Assembly (NCBI GenBank): GCA_002479655.1
Contig: DLOQ01000062.1
Coordinates: 43,386 to 51,002, forward strand
Source: Lachnospiraceae bacterium UBA7480
GTDB taxonomy: Bacteria; Bacillota; Clostridia; Lachnospirales; Lachnospiraceae
Reading direction: 5' to 3'
Length of the DNA: 7,617 bases
This document shows positions 1 to 5,241 of this stretch, piece after piece. The notes below the pieces were generated by a model, which worked only from the letters and a program-made list of their open reading frames with translations, was not told the origin of the DNA and did not search any database. A program made the translations under genes and the position numbers. Every line of letters starts with the position of its first letter. The first letter of the stretch is position 1.

Positions 1-180
1 ATAACAACTGTTCGGACCGCCGGTCAGGATGATCCCTTTGGGCTGCATCTCCTTAATCTTCTCGATATCCGTCTTATAGGAATAGATTTCACAATACACG
101 TTACATTCCCTGACACGGCGCGCCACAAGCTGGTTATATTGTCCGCCGAAATCAATAACAATGACCAGTTCCTTTTTCAT
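1..180 (-). CDS. guaA: GMP synthase (glutamine-hydrolysing), N-terminal 60 residues only
   Basis: GuaA converts XMP to GMP using ATP and ammonia released from glutamine, the last step of de novo guanine nucleotide synthesis in the cytoplasm. The visible residues open with [20 protein letters not shown] (about 6-25) and continue to ILTGGPNS (about 50-57), the conserved start of the class I glutamine amidotransferase domain of GuaA. The catalytic Cys-His-Glu residues, the ATP pyrophosphatase domain and the dimerisation domain would lie beyond the left edge. The ATG at 178-180 follows a GAGGTGG Shine-Dalgarno sequence. It starts 48 bases after the trkH stop with no terminator hairpin between, so co-transcription with trkA-trkH is likely. 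The identity is strong for a fragment. The same domain occurs in other amidotransferases, but the [15 protein letters not shown] block is typical of GuaA. Confidence 0.93.
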   Translation of the reverse strand, partial: MKKELVIVIDFGGQYNQLVARRVRECNVYCEIYSYKTDIEKIKEMQPKGIILTGGPNSCY

Positions 181-228
181 AATCCACCTCATTTTTACAT
201 TGTTTCTTACTTAACCGCAACTCCTCTG

Positions 229-1689
229 TCAGTTTCTCTTCTTCTCAATAAACATCTCCCTCCACACTGCCGGATGGAACAGAATCAGCAGCGGGAACAG
301 CTCCAATCGTCCGGCAAGCATGTCAAACATCAGAACCCATTTGGAAAATACCGTAAAAAACCCAAAGTTCTGCGTTGGTCCCACCATTTCCAGACCGGGA
401 CCGATATTATTGATCGTGGCGATAACCGCCGTAAAATTCGTGATCAGATCCCTGCCTTCCAAAGAAATCAAAAATACAGATATTGAGAATAAGATCATGA
501 AGGTAATAAAATACACATTGATCGCCCTTACCACCTCATGTTCTACCGGCTTTCCTTCTATTCTGATCTTTTTGATAATCTTGGGATGGATATAGGAATT
601 TAATTCCTTGATGACTGTTTTAAACAAAACGACAAATCTTGATACCTTGATTCCGCCGCCGGTGCTGCCTGCACAGGCTCCGACAAACATAAGAATGACC
701 AGCACCGTCTTACAGGTCTGCGACCACTGCTCAAAATCCGCCGTGGAGAATCCCGTCGTCGTAATGATCGAACCCACTTGAAATGCCGCATGCCTCAGCG
801 AATCGGCGGCATTTCCCGTCATTCTCAAAAGACTTGTAAAGATGATTCCGATCGACACAAAGATAATCAGGAAATAATATCTGACCTCTTCCATGCAGAA
901 CGCCTTTTTGATCTTGCCGAATACGATCAGATAAAATGCATTGAAATTGACACCGAACAGGATCATAAATATCGTCACTACCCATTGAATATATGGAGAA
1001 TAACTTGTCATACTGTCATTTTTGATGCCAAATCCGCCCGTTCCGGCTGTGCCGAATCCGGTGGTGATCGCGTCAAACACAGGCATTTTCCCAATCAGAA
1101 GCAGGACGATCTCTGCGAGCGTCAGCCCGAAATAAATGAAATATAAGATCTGCGCGGTATAGCGCATCTTCGGCACAAGCTTACCTACGGAAGGTCCCGG
1201 GCTCTCCGCCCGCATCAGATTGATATTGGAACCGCCGCTCATCGGTATGACCGCAAGCAGGAATACGAGAACGCCCATTCCGCCGATCCAATGGGTAAAG
1301 CTGCGCCAGAACAGGGAAGTATAGGACAATGCCTCTACATCACCCAGAATGGTTGCCCCCGTCGTCGTAAACCCGGAGATCGTCTCAAACAGCGCATCCG
1401 TAAAACCCGGGATCTCTCCGGTCAGCCAGAACGGCAGGCATCCGCAGAGACTCATCAGGATCCAGCTAAGCGCAGTCGTAACGCATCCTTCTTTCAAATA
1501 GAATACCGTATTATACGGTTTTTTCCATGTGGTAATGATTCCGACCAGCATGACGCCCCCCGCCACCATCAGGTAATAAAGACCTTCCTTTTCCTGATAG
1601 ATCAGCGCCACCAGACACGGAAGAAGCATAAGCACCGCTTCTATTTTCAGAACATATCCAAGTATATAACGAATAATCGAACCATTCAT
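229..1689 (-). CDS. trkH: TrkH/KtrB-family potassium uptake channel subunit
   Basis: This is the membrane pore subunit of a Trk/Ktr potassium uptake system and would be gated by the TrkA protein encoded just upstream. The 486 residues are strongly hydrophobic, and the length is normal for TrkH. All four selectivity-filter loops of the superfamily are visible: TTTGAT (about 108-113), GTAGTGGFG (213-221), TTGFSTADF (311-319) and NNIGPG (427-432). The intramembrane loop CAGSTGGGIK (339-348) and the terminal helix motif MLAGRLELF (457-465) are also present. The ATG at 1687-1689 is preceded by GAAAGGAA with a rather long spacing of 11 bases. It follows trkA by 73 bases, which contain a hairpin repeat, and precedes guaA by 48 bases. 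It appears intact. Naming it KtrB instead of TrkH is possible, but the length and the double-RCK partner favour TrkH. Confidence 0.95.
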   Translation of the reverse strand: MNGSIIRYILGYVLKIEAVLMLLPCLVALIYQEKEGLYYLMVAGGVMLVGIITTWKKPYNTVFYLKEGCVTTALSWILMSLCGCLPFWLTGEIPGFTDALFETISGFTTTGATILGDVEALSYTSLFWRSFTHWIGGMGVLVFLLAVIPMSGGSNINLMRAESPGPSVGKLVPKMRYTAQILYFIYFGLTLAEIVLLLIGKMPVFDAITTGFGTAGTGGFGIKNDSMTSYSPYIQWVVTIFMILFGVNFNAFYLIVFGKIKKAFCMEEVRYYFLIIFVSIGIIFTSLLRMTGNAADSLRHAAFQVGSIITTTGFSTADFEQWSQTCKTVLVILMFVGACAGSTGGGIKVSRFVVLFKTVIKELNSYIHPKIIKKIRIEGKPVEHEVVRAINVYFITFMILFSISVFLISLEGRDLITNFTAVIATINNIGPGLEMVGPTQNFGFFTVFSKWVLMFDMLAGRLELFPLLILFHPAVWREMFIEKKRN

Positions 1690-1718
1690 GAGAATGACAT
1701 TTCCTTTCTTCCGCTTTC

Positions 1719-1747
1719 GGAAACGCTGAGGAAAGCATTTCCCGCGC
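1719..1747. repeat. Hairpin repeat, copy 1, between trkA and trkH
   Basis: Read on the minus strand, an 8-bp stem GGAAATGC/GCGTTTCC (one T-G wobble) encloses the loop TTTCCTCA and is preceded by GCGCG. The same unit with small changes occurs at 3410-3437. It fills much of the 73-base gap between trkA and trkH and ends 10 bases from the trkH Shine-Dalgarno region. There is no U-tract after the stem on the minus strand, so it is not a normal intrinsic terminator. It could act as a processing or mRNA-stability element, or simply be a dispersed repeat. Confidence 0.6.
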
Positions 1748-1762
1748 GGGCTTCCTTAGAAC

Positions 1763-3142
1763 TTATTTCAGGATATCCCTGATACCGTTAAATCCGGTAT
1801 GCGTCGTCACGATCATCACCGTGTCGCCCACTTTGATGCAGTCATTACCGCCGGGGATAATGATCGTGCCGTTACGATTGATAAACGAAATCAGCAGATT
1901 CTTTTTCAGTGAAAGATCCATCAGCGGAATATCGGTCACCTCCGATTCCTTCTCTACCAGAAATTCGATGGCCTCCACGCGGTGGTCAAACATATGATAC
2001 AGCGTCTCTATATTATTGCTGTTTTTGGAATCTTTTTTTGCGCGGACATAAGCGATGATCGCCTCCGAAGTGATATATCTGGGGTAAATGACGCTGCCAA
2101 GGTCAAGCTGCCCGATCACATCCCTGAACTGAATCCGGTTCAGCTTTGTAATAACCTTTGCGTCAGACACCTGCCTTGCATACAGGGTCAGCATGATATT
2201 TTCCTCATCGATACCGGTCAGCGGGACAAAGGACTGTGTCTCTTCAATCCCTTCTTCTTTTAACAGTTCTTCATCCGTCCCGTCGCCATTAATAATAATT
2301 GCCTTTGGCAAAAGGGCGCTGAGTTCCTCGCAGCGTTCCCTGTCGCTTTCTATGATTTTCACGGAAATTCCCATATGTAACAGCTGCACTGCCAGATAAT
2401 ACGCCGCCTTACCGCCGCCGATGATCATTGTATCCCGCACGCGCTTTGTCCGGAATCCGATATCCTCCAGGAACGATTTTACAAGCTTTCTGGACGACAC
2501 AACGGAAATAACGTCATCTTTATGCAGTTTTGTATTTCCGGAAGGGATATAAACCTCTCCGTCGCGTTCCACCGCGCAGATCAGCACCTTTGTGGAAATG
2601 CTTCTGCCGAGGGACATAATCTCTACGCCATCCAGCACATTTCCTTCCGGGATCTTAAATTTGATCAGCTCCGCCTGTCCATGCGCAAAGGAATTTACCT
2701 CCAGCGTTGTCGGAAGATACAGGATACGCGCCATTTCCTTGGCAGCCTCCAGCTCCGGATTGATGATCATGGCAAGTCCCAGCTTCTCCCGCAGATAATT
2801 CACTTCCTTACTGTAATCCGGTGTCCGCACTCTCGCGATCGCCGCACAGTTACCGACGCGCTTCGCCACCGTACAGCACAGCAGATTCAGCTCATCCGAC
2901 TCCGTCACGGCAATGATCAGATCCGTCTCCTCAATGCCTGCCTCCATCTGCGTGCTATAGCTTGCGCCATTGCCCACGATCCCCATGATATCGTAAAGAT
3001 TGGTCAGCTCTTGAACCTTCTGCGCATTTTTATCTATGATCGTAATGTCATGTCCTTCCTTACTAAGCTGCTCGATCAGCGTCGAACCGACCTTACCGCA
3101 TCCCACAATGATGATGCCCAGTCCCTGTACGTCCTTTGCCAT
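1763..3142 (-). CDS. trkA: Trk potassium uptake regulator, double-RCK NAD-binding protein
   Basis: TrkA is the cytoplasmic nucleotide-binding regulator that assembles as a ring under TrkH and controls potassium flow. From the preferred start the protein is 459 residues, normal for the duplicated form. The first RCK_N Rossmann domain has IIVGCGKVG (about 11-19) and the acidic strand end TIIDKN (34-39). It is followed by a TrkA_C domain (about 150-222). The second Rossmann domain has MIIGGGKAA (239-247) and IIESD (263-267), then a second TrkA_C (about 383-459). The frame also allows an ATG at 3175. That start has no Shine-Dalgarno sequence and sits directly behind a terminator-like hairpin, while the ATG at 3142 follows GGAAAGG and AGAAGGG and gives the usual short run-in to the Rossmann fold. 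It probably heads a trkA-trkH-guaA unit driven by the promoter at 3279-3306. Confidence 0.95.
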   Translation of the reverse strand: MAKDVQGLGIIIVGCGKVGSTLIEQLSKEGHDITIIDKNAQKVQELTNLYDIMGIVGNGASYSTQMEAGIEETDLIIAVTESDELNLLCCTVAKRVGNCAAIARVRTPDYSKEVNYLREKLGLAMIINPELEAAKEMARILYLPTTLEVNSFAHGQAELIKFKIPEGNVLDGVEIMSLGRSISTKVLICAVERDGEVYIPSGNTKLHKDDVISVVSSRKLVKSFLEDIGFRTKRVRDTMIIGGGKAAYYLAVQLLHMGISVKIIESDRERCEELSALLPKAIIINGDGTDEELLKEEGIEETQSFVPLTGIDEENIMLTLYARQVSDAKVITKLNRIQFRDVIGQLDLGSVIYPRYITSEAIIAYVRAKKDSKNSNNIETLYHMFDHRVEAIEFLVEKESEVTDIPLMDLSLKKNLLISFINRNGTIIIPGGNDCIKVGDTVMIVTTHTGFNGIRDILK

Positions 3143-3183
3143 AACCCTTCTACCTTTCCGGATATTTGCCGTCATTCAGAAAT

Positions 3184-3233
3184 GAAAAACACCGCTAAAA
3201 AGCGGACAAGTCCGCTTTTGCGTTTTTCGGTGT
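3184..3233 (-). terminator. Terminator-like nested hairpin in the trkA leader (candidate attenuator)
   Basis: On the minus strand a 10-base inverted repeat AAAAGCGGAC/GTCCGCTTTT lies inside an outer stem ACACCG/CGGTGT, and the outer stem is followed directly by TTTTTC. An alternative outer pairing GAAAAAC/GTTTTTC is also possible. It sits between the trkA promoter and the trkA start and belongs to no upstream gene, which already has a terminator at 3361-3388. Position and shape suggest conditional termination of the trkA leader. The inner part is nearly symmetrical, so plus-strand termination is also possible, though no plus-strand gene needs it. Confidence 0.6.
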
Positions 3234-3247
3234 GATTTACTGCCTTA

Positions 3248-3267
3248 GATAAATTTTTCAATCTATC
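3248..3267 (-). promoter_or_regulatory. GAAA-loop hairpin at the 5' end of the trkA leader
   Basis: On the minus strand GATAGATT and AATTTATC pair over 8 bases (one G-T wobble) around a GAAA tetraloop, starting a few bases after the predicted transcription start. Bases TGAAAAA across this loop are complementary to TTTTTCA at the tail of the terminator-like hairpin downstream. That complementarity could provide an alternative fold. This is a structural reading only, and it matches no riboswitch class known to me. Confidence 0.4.
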
Positions 3268-3278
3268 CACTGATATAA

Positions 3279-3306
3279 ATTATATACGGATGAAAAATAA
3301 TTGCAA
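3279..3306 (-). promoter_or_regulatory. Sigma-A type promoter for trkA-trkH-guaA
   Basis: A perfect -10 box TATAAT (3279-3284) lies 16 bases from a -35 box TTGCAA (3301-3306; four of six consensus bases). Initiation would fall near 3270-3272, giving a leader of about 130 bases before the trkA ATG at 3142. It is the best promoter match in this gap and lies downstream of the terminator that closes the preceding gene. Confidence 0.65.
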
Positions 3307-3325
3307 GACACTAAATCACTATATT

Positions 3326-3353
3326 TTGTATAATAAATATATTTATCATACAA
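3326..3353. repeat. 28-base AT-rich near-perfect palindrome upstream of the trkA promoter
   Basis: The outer arms are TTGTAT and ATACAA and the core is ATAAATATATTTAT. All but one mirrored pair match, so 26 of the 28 bases are symmetrical. A further half-site, TATACAA, follows at 3356-3362. The element lies about 20 bases upstream of the -35 box, a position suited to a dimeric regulator. It could also be chance symmetry in AT-rich DNA or part of the spacing after the terminator at 3361-3388. Confidence 0.5.
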
Positions 3354-3360
3354 TTTATAC

Positions 3361-3388
3361 AAAAAAGACCACCAAATCAATGATGGTC
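3361..3388 (-). terminator. Intrinsic terminator, mbl-like gene side
   Basis: On the minus strand GACCATCA and TGGTGGTC pair over 8 bases (one T-G wobble) around the loop TTGATT, followed by TTTTTTG. It is the first proper terminator downstream of the mbl-like gene, whose stop is about 100 bases before it. The plus-strand reading also has a T-run (3392-3397) behind the stem, so it may work in both directions. Confidence 0.8.
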
Positions 3389-3409
3389 GGGTTTTTTATG
3401 CCCTATTTT

Positions 3410-3437
3410 GAAAACGCCGAGGAAGCGTTTCCCGCGC
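3410..3437. repeat. Hairpin repeat, copy 2, downstream of the mbl-like gene
   Basis: On the minus strand GCGCGGGAAACGC, TTCCTCG and GCGTTTTC form an 8-bp stem (GGAAACGC/GCGTTTTC, one wobble) with a purine-poor loop. Against copy 1 at 1719-1747 it differs by a few substitutions and one missing T. The stem changes keep pairing, through wobbles, in both copies. It is directly followed on the plus strand by the larger nested hairpin at 3434-3482, which copy 1 lacks. Confidence 0.6.
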
Positions 3438-3482
3438 CGGATTTGCGCTGCAAAGCAGCAATTTTAATGCAAATCCGTGCGC
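3434..3482. repeat. 49-base nested hairpin just behind the mbl-like stop codon
   Basis: The perfect arms CGGATTTGC (3438-3446) and GCAAATCCG (3469-3477) are extended by GCGC on both sides across a single bulged T. They enclose a smaller hairpin GCTGC-AAA-GCAGC (3447-3459) and an AT-rich linker. It begins 8 bases after the stop of the mbl-like gene on the minus strand and has no U-tract, so it is not an intrinsic terminator. It may be a mobile REP-like element or an mRNA 3'-end stabiliser. The arms are too regular to be chance. Confidence 0.65.
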
Positions 3483-3490
3483 AGTTCTCC

Positions 3491-4201
3491 TTAATTCTCC
3501 TTCATACCTTGTAACAATTCATACACTTTTTCCTGTGAAATCTGCTCCCGTCCGGCATATTCCAGGATCTCTCTCATTCTTTCCTTGATATAAAGTTCCG
3601 GCTCATCTTTGGTAATGCCGATAGTAATCATAAATTTTCCATATTCTTTTGGAGATTTTTCCGGAAATTCCCTAAGAAATTCTTCCATCGGATGATCCGT
3701 AACAATAAGTTCTTTCGCACCAGCAGTAATCAAAACATCTTGTAACGCCACCAGCTCTACCTCCGTGATCCCTTTTGGCACGCACACTGCCACCGCCGGT
3801 TTATTAAAAATCGGCTTTTTACCAAGCGCCTTTTTCAGCAGATAGGAAAATAATTTTACGGCGACAGTAAAATCCGCAACGATTCCCTGACGCAGCGTGG
3901 AAATCACCACAAGGTCTTCCACATTCTTATCTGCCATGCCATACGCTTCCGTTCCAAAAGCGACTATCTTATTGTCGCTTTTTTGAAATGCCACGACAGA
4001 TTTTTCCCTTACCACGATCCCTTTACCCTGTATATGGATCATGATATCTGCCGGTTCATATAATATAGGATCATCCATTGGTTCATATACCATATTCTTT
4101 CCGGTCTCTCCCGTAAGCTGCAATAACATAAGATTTTCCTCTCCGTGTTTCTTTCGTATACTGCAAGGTAAATAACTGCCCGCAAAGGAAGCTCGCAGCA
4201 T
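3491..4201 (-). CDS. Short, degenerate MreB/Mbl-like (actin-fold) protein
   Basis: MreB and Mbl are ATP-dependent bacterial actins that guide cell-wall synthesis along the membrane. Clear MreB-like blocks are present: QGKGIVVREKSVVAF (58-72), LRQGIVADF (103-111), VAVCVPKGITEVELVAL (137-153) and GAKELIVTDHPMEEF (161-175). Where MreB has the phosphate-1 motif DLGTANT this protein reads LYEPADI (47-53), and where phosphate-2 has DIGGGT it reads TIGITK (193-198). The chain ends soon after, so the second half of the ATPase core is absent (236 residues against about 330-340). ATP binding therefore seems lost. It follows spoIIID as mbl does in Bacillus. Two starts are credible: ATG 4201 with AGGAG, or ATG 4129 (212 residues) with GGAGAGG spaced 8 bases; homology begins only after the second. 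No C-terminal remnant follows, so it looks like a settled short protein and not a fresh pseudogene. Confidence 0.75.
   Translation of the reverse strand: MLRASFAGSYLPCSIRKKHGEENLMLLQLTGETGKNMVYEPMDDPILYEPADIMIHIQGKGIVVREKSVVAFQKSDNKIVAFGTEAYGMADKNVEDLVVISTLRQGIVADFTVAVKLFSYLLKKALGKKPIFNKPAVAVCVPKGITEVELVALQDVLITAGAKELIVTDHPMEEFLREFPEKSPKEYGKFMITIGITKDEPELYIKERMREILEYAGREQISQEKVYELLQGMKEN
4138..4144 (-). promoter_or_regulatory. Internal Shine-Dalgarno for the shorter mbl-like start
   Basis: GGAGAGG lies 8 bases before the ATG at 4127-4129, in frame with the longer reading. The 24 residues between the two starts resemble no part of MreB, so this site may define the real start, or a second product. 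Confidence 0.5.
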
Positions 4202-4214
4202 AAGTACTCCTATG

Positions 4215-4243
4215 ATTATAAATTACTTATTCGTCATTTACAA
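4215..4243 (-). promoter_or_regulatory. Vegetative-type promoter candidate for the mbl-like gene
   Basis: A perfect TATAAT (4215-4220) lies 17 bases from TTGTAA (4238-4243; four of six -35 bases), just behind the spoIIID stop. Initiation would fall near 4207-4209, on top of the AGGAG that serves the upstream ATG. A transcript from here could therefore barely use that start and would favour the ATG at 4129. Confidence 0.5.
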
Positions 4244-4246
4244 CCA

Positions 4247-4498
4247 TTAATGCATATGAAGATATTTCTCTTTCGTAGCCATTCCGCCACGGATATGCCG
4301 CTCTGATTTGTTGATATCCAGCACCTTTCTTACCTCTTTGGCAAGAGCGGGGTTGATCTGGATGAGACGTTCAGCGACATCTTTATGTATGGTTGATTTG
4401 CTGATCCCGAACTTCTTCGCCGCCTCCCTTACGGTTACATTATGCTCAATAATATACTGAGCCACTAAAGTGGCGCGCTCCTCAATATACTCCTTCAC
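4247..4498 (-). CDS. spoIIID: Sporulation transcription factor SpoIIID
   Basis: SpoIIID is a small DNA-binding regulator made in the mother cell after engulfment begins. It represses part of the sigma-E regulon and activates genes leading to sigma-K. The 83 residues match the family closely: the N-terminal MKEYIEERATLVAQYIIEHN, the helix-turn-helix VREAAKKFGISKSTIHKDV (about 22-40), RLIQINPALAKEVR (about 44-57), and the basic C-terminal part INKSERHIRGGMATKEKY (about 62-79) that gives extra DNA contacts in Bacillus SpoIIID. The start is GTG (4496-4498) behind GAGGG at a suitable distance. The mbl-like gene follows 45 bases later. The protein is about ten residues shorter at its C-terminus than the Bacillus version. 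Confidence 0.96.
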   Translation of the reverse strand: MKEYIEERATLVAQYIIEHNVTVREAAKKFGISKSTIHKDVAERLIQINPALAKEVRKVLDINKSERHIRGGMATKEKYLHMH

Positions 4499-4525
4499 GA
4501 ATATCCCTCAAAAATGCTTTTTTAC

Positions 4526-4555
4526 ATTCTATGAGAGAATGGGATGGGTTATGCT
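4526..4555 (-). promoter_or_regulatory. Sigma-E type promoter for spoIIID
   Basis: The -10 element CATAGAAT (4526-4533) differs at one base from the Bacillus sigma-E consensus CATACAAT. It is separated by 14 bases from AGCATAAC (4548-4555), which shares the GCATA core of the -35 consensus. The 14-base spacing is the usual one. Sigma-E control of spoIIID is established in Bacillus, so position and sequence agree. Confidence 0.6.
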
Positions 4556-4593
4556 ATCCAATCAAAGATTCCGGCTCGGCAAAAATTGTTCTC

Positions 4594-5241
4594 CTATATT
4601 TCGACAATACACTCAATATATTTTCCGAAGTTATGAATTACCTTCAATCTGATATTAGGTGCAAATAACAGTTCGTTTTCACTCATATCCGCAACTAAAT
4701 CGACATAAACGCATGGCGTTCCTTTTGGAACGTATATCTTAAATAACGTATGCTGCTTAAGCGTTGCATATGGTCTATCCTTTACCGAGTCGAGGCAAAG
4801 TGTAGTACTAAAATATCCTTTATCTGTTAGAATAACATTTTTCTTTATAACAAGCACATTACTCCATTTTTTCATTTCAGAAAGAATATACTTTGATACA
4901 TATCTATATACCACAATATTTTCACACAAACTGCGCTTGTTGATTTCAGTAATACTGTCATAAAACATTTCCTTTGAAAATAAGCTGTTATTATAGTCAT
5001 ATTTATCTATACTTGAATATCTTAGTATTCTATTAAACGAATAATCTAAACCTTGAGTATACCATCTAAAAAATTTTTCAGATGGTGTCTCAGGATTATA
5101 TTCCTGATACTGCAATTTAGGAAGCCAATCACTAAAATATTTCTTCCCCCACTCTGTAGCATCTTCATCGCTAAAGGATTTATAAGATTTAAGTTCAAAA
5201 TGCTGCTGCCAATAATTTTTCTTTCTAACCTTCTTAACCAT
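4594..5241 (-). CDS. Predicted ADP-ribosyltransferase (R-S-E class), probable effector of the adjacent ATPase
   Basis: The protein has the motif order of the ADP-ribosyltransferase exoenzyme fold (C3/VIP2-like), which moves ADP-ribose from NAD+ onto a target. Numbering from the longest reading (GTG 5250, 218 residues): WGKKYFSDWL (34-43); YTQGLDYSFNRILR (64-77), like the family's Y-x-x-I-N-x-x-L-R helix; aromatic-arginine VYRYV (114-118, R116); the GYFSTT strand (145-150) for the S-T-S motif; and ENELLF (191-196) for E-x-E. Both glutamates are present, the pattern of arginine-modifying members; this is prediction. No signal peptide or membrane segment is seen, so it should act inside the cell. 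The ATG at 5241 is preferred because GGAG lies 8 bases upstream; starts at 5250 and 5247 crowd that site. It overlaps the ATPase stop by 8 bases, implying translational coupling. The gene looks AT-richer than the core genes. Its substrate is unknown. Confidence 0.72.
   Translation of the reverse strand: MVKKVRKKNYWQQHFELKSYKSFSDEDATEWGKKYFSDWLPKLQYQEYNPETPSEKFFRWYTQGLDYSFNRILRYSSIDKYDYNNSLFSKEMFYDSITEINKRSLCENIVVYRYVSKYILSEMKKWSNVLVIKKNVILTDKGYFSTTLCLDSVKDRPYATLKQHTLFKIYVPKGTPCVYVDLVADMSENELLFAPNIRLKVIHNFGKYIECIVEI

Noticed and set aside
3143..3175. The longer trkA start at 3175
   Set aside because: It lacks a Shine-Dalgarno sequence and directly follows a hairpin; the ATG at 3142 has better signals and the usual family N-terminus.
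139..3235. Several plus-strand open frames (for example 778-1146, 1291-1782, 2522-3235)
   Set aside because: They lie opposite trkH and trkA, carry no recognisable domain and read as low-complexity Arg/His/Gln-rich shadow translations.
3143..3272. A c-di-AMP (ydaO-type) riboswitch in the trkA leader
   Set aside because: The leader of about 130 bases does not show the conserved pseudo-symmetric core I would expect; only generic hairpins are visible.
3290..3514. Plus-strand frame of 74 codons in the trkA-mbl gap
   Set aside because: It runs through the terminator and both hairpin repeats, has no convincing ribosome site and ends inside the mbl-like gene.
3491..4201. Mbl-like gene as a simple pseudogene
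   Set aside because: The frame is intact, has ribosome sites and a promoter candidate, and the gap downstream is too short and too structured to hold the missing C-terminal half.
4594..5241. RloB, DUF4435 or toxin-antitoxin nuclease as the ATPase partner
   Set aside because: The Y-R, GYFSTT and E-N-E motifs and their order fit ADP-ribosyltransferases, and no nuclease motif is visible.
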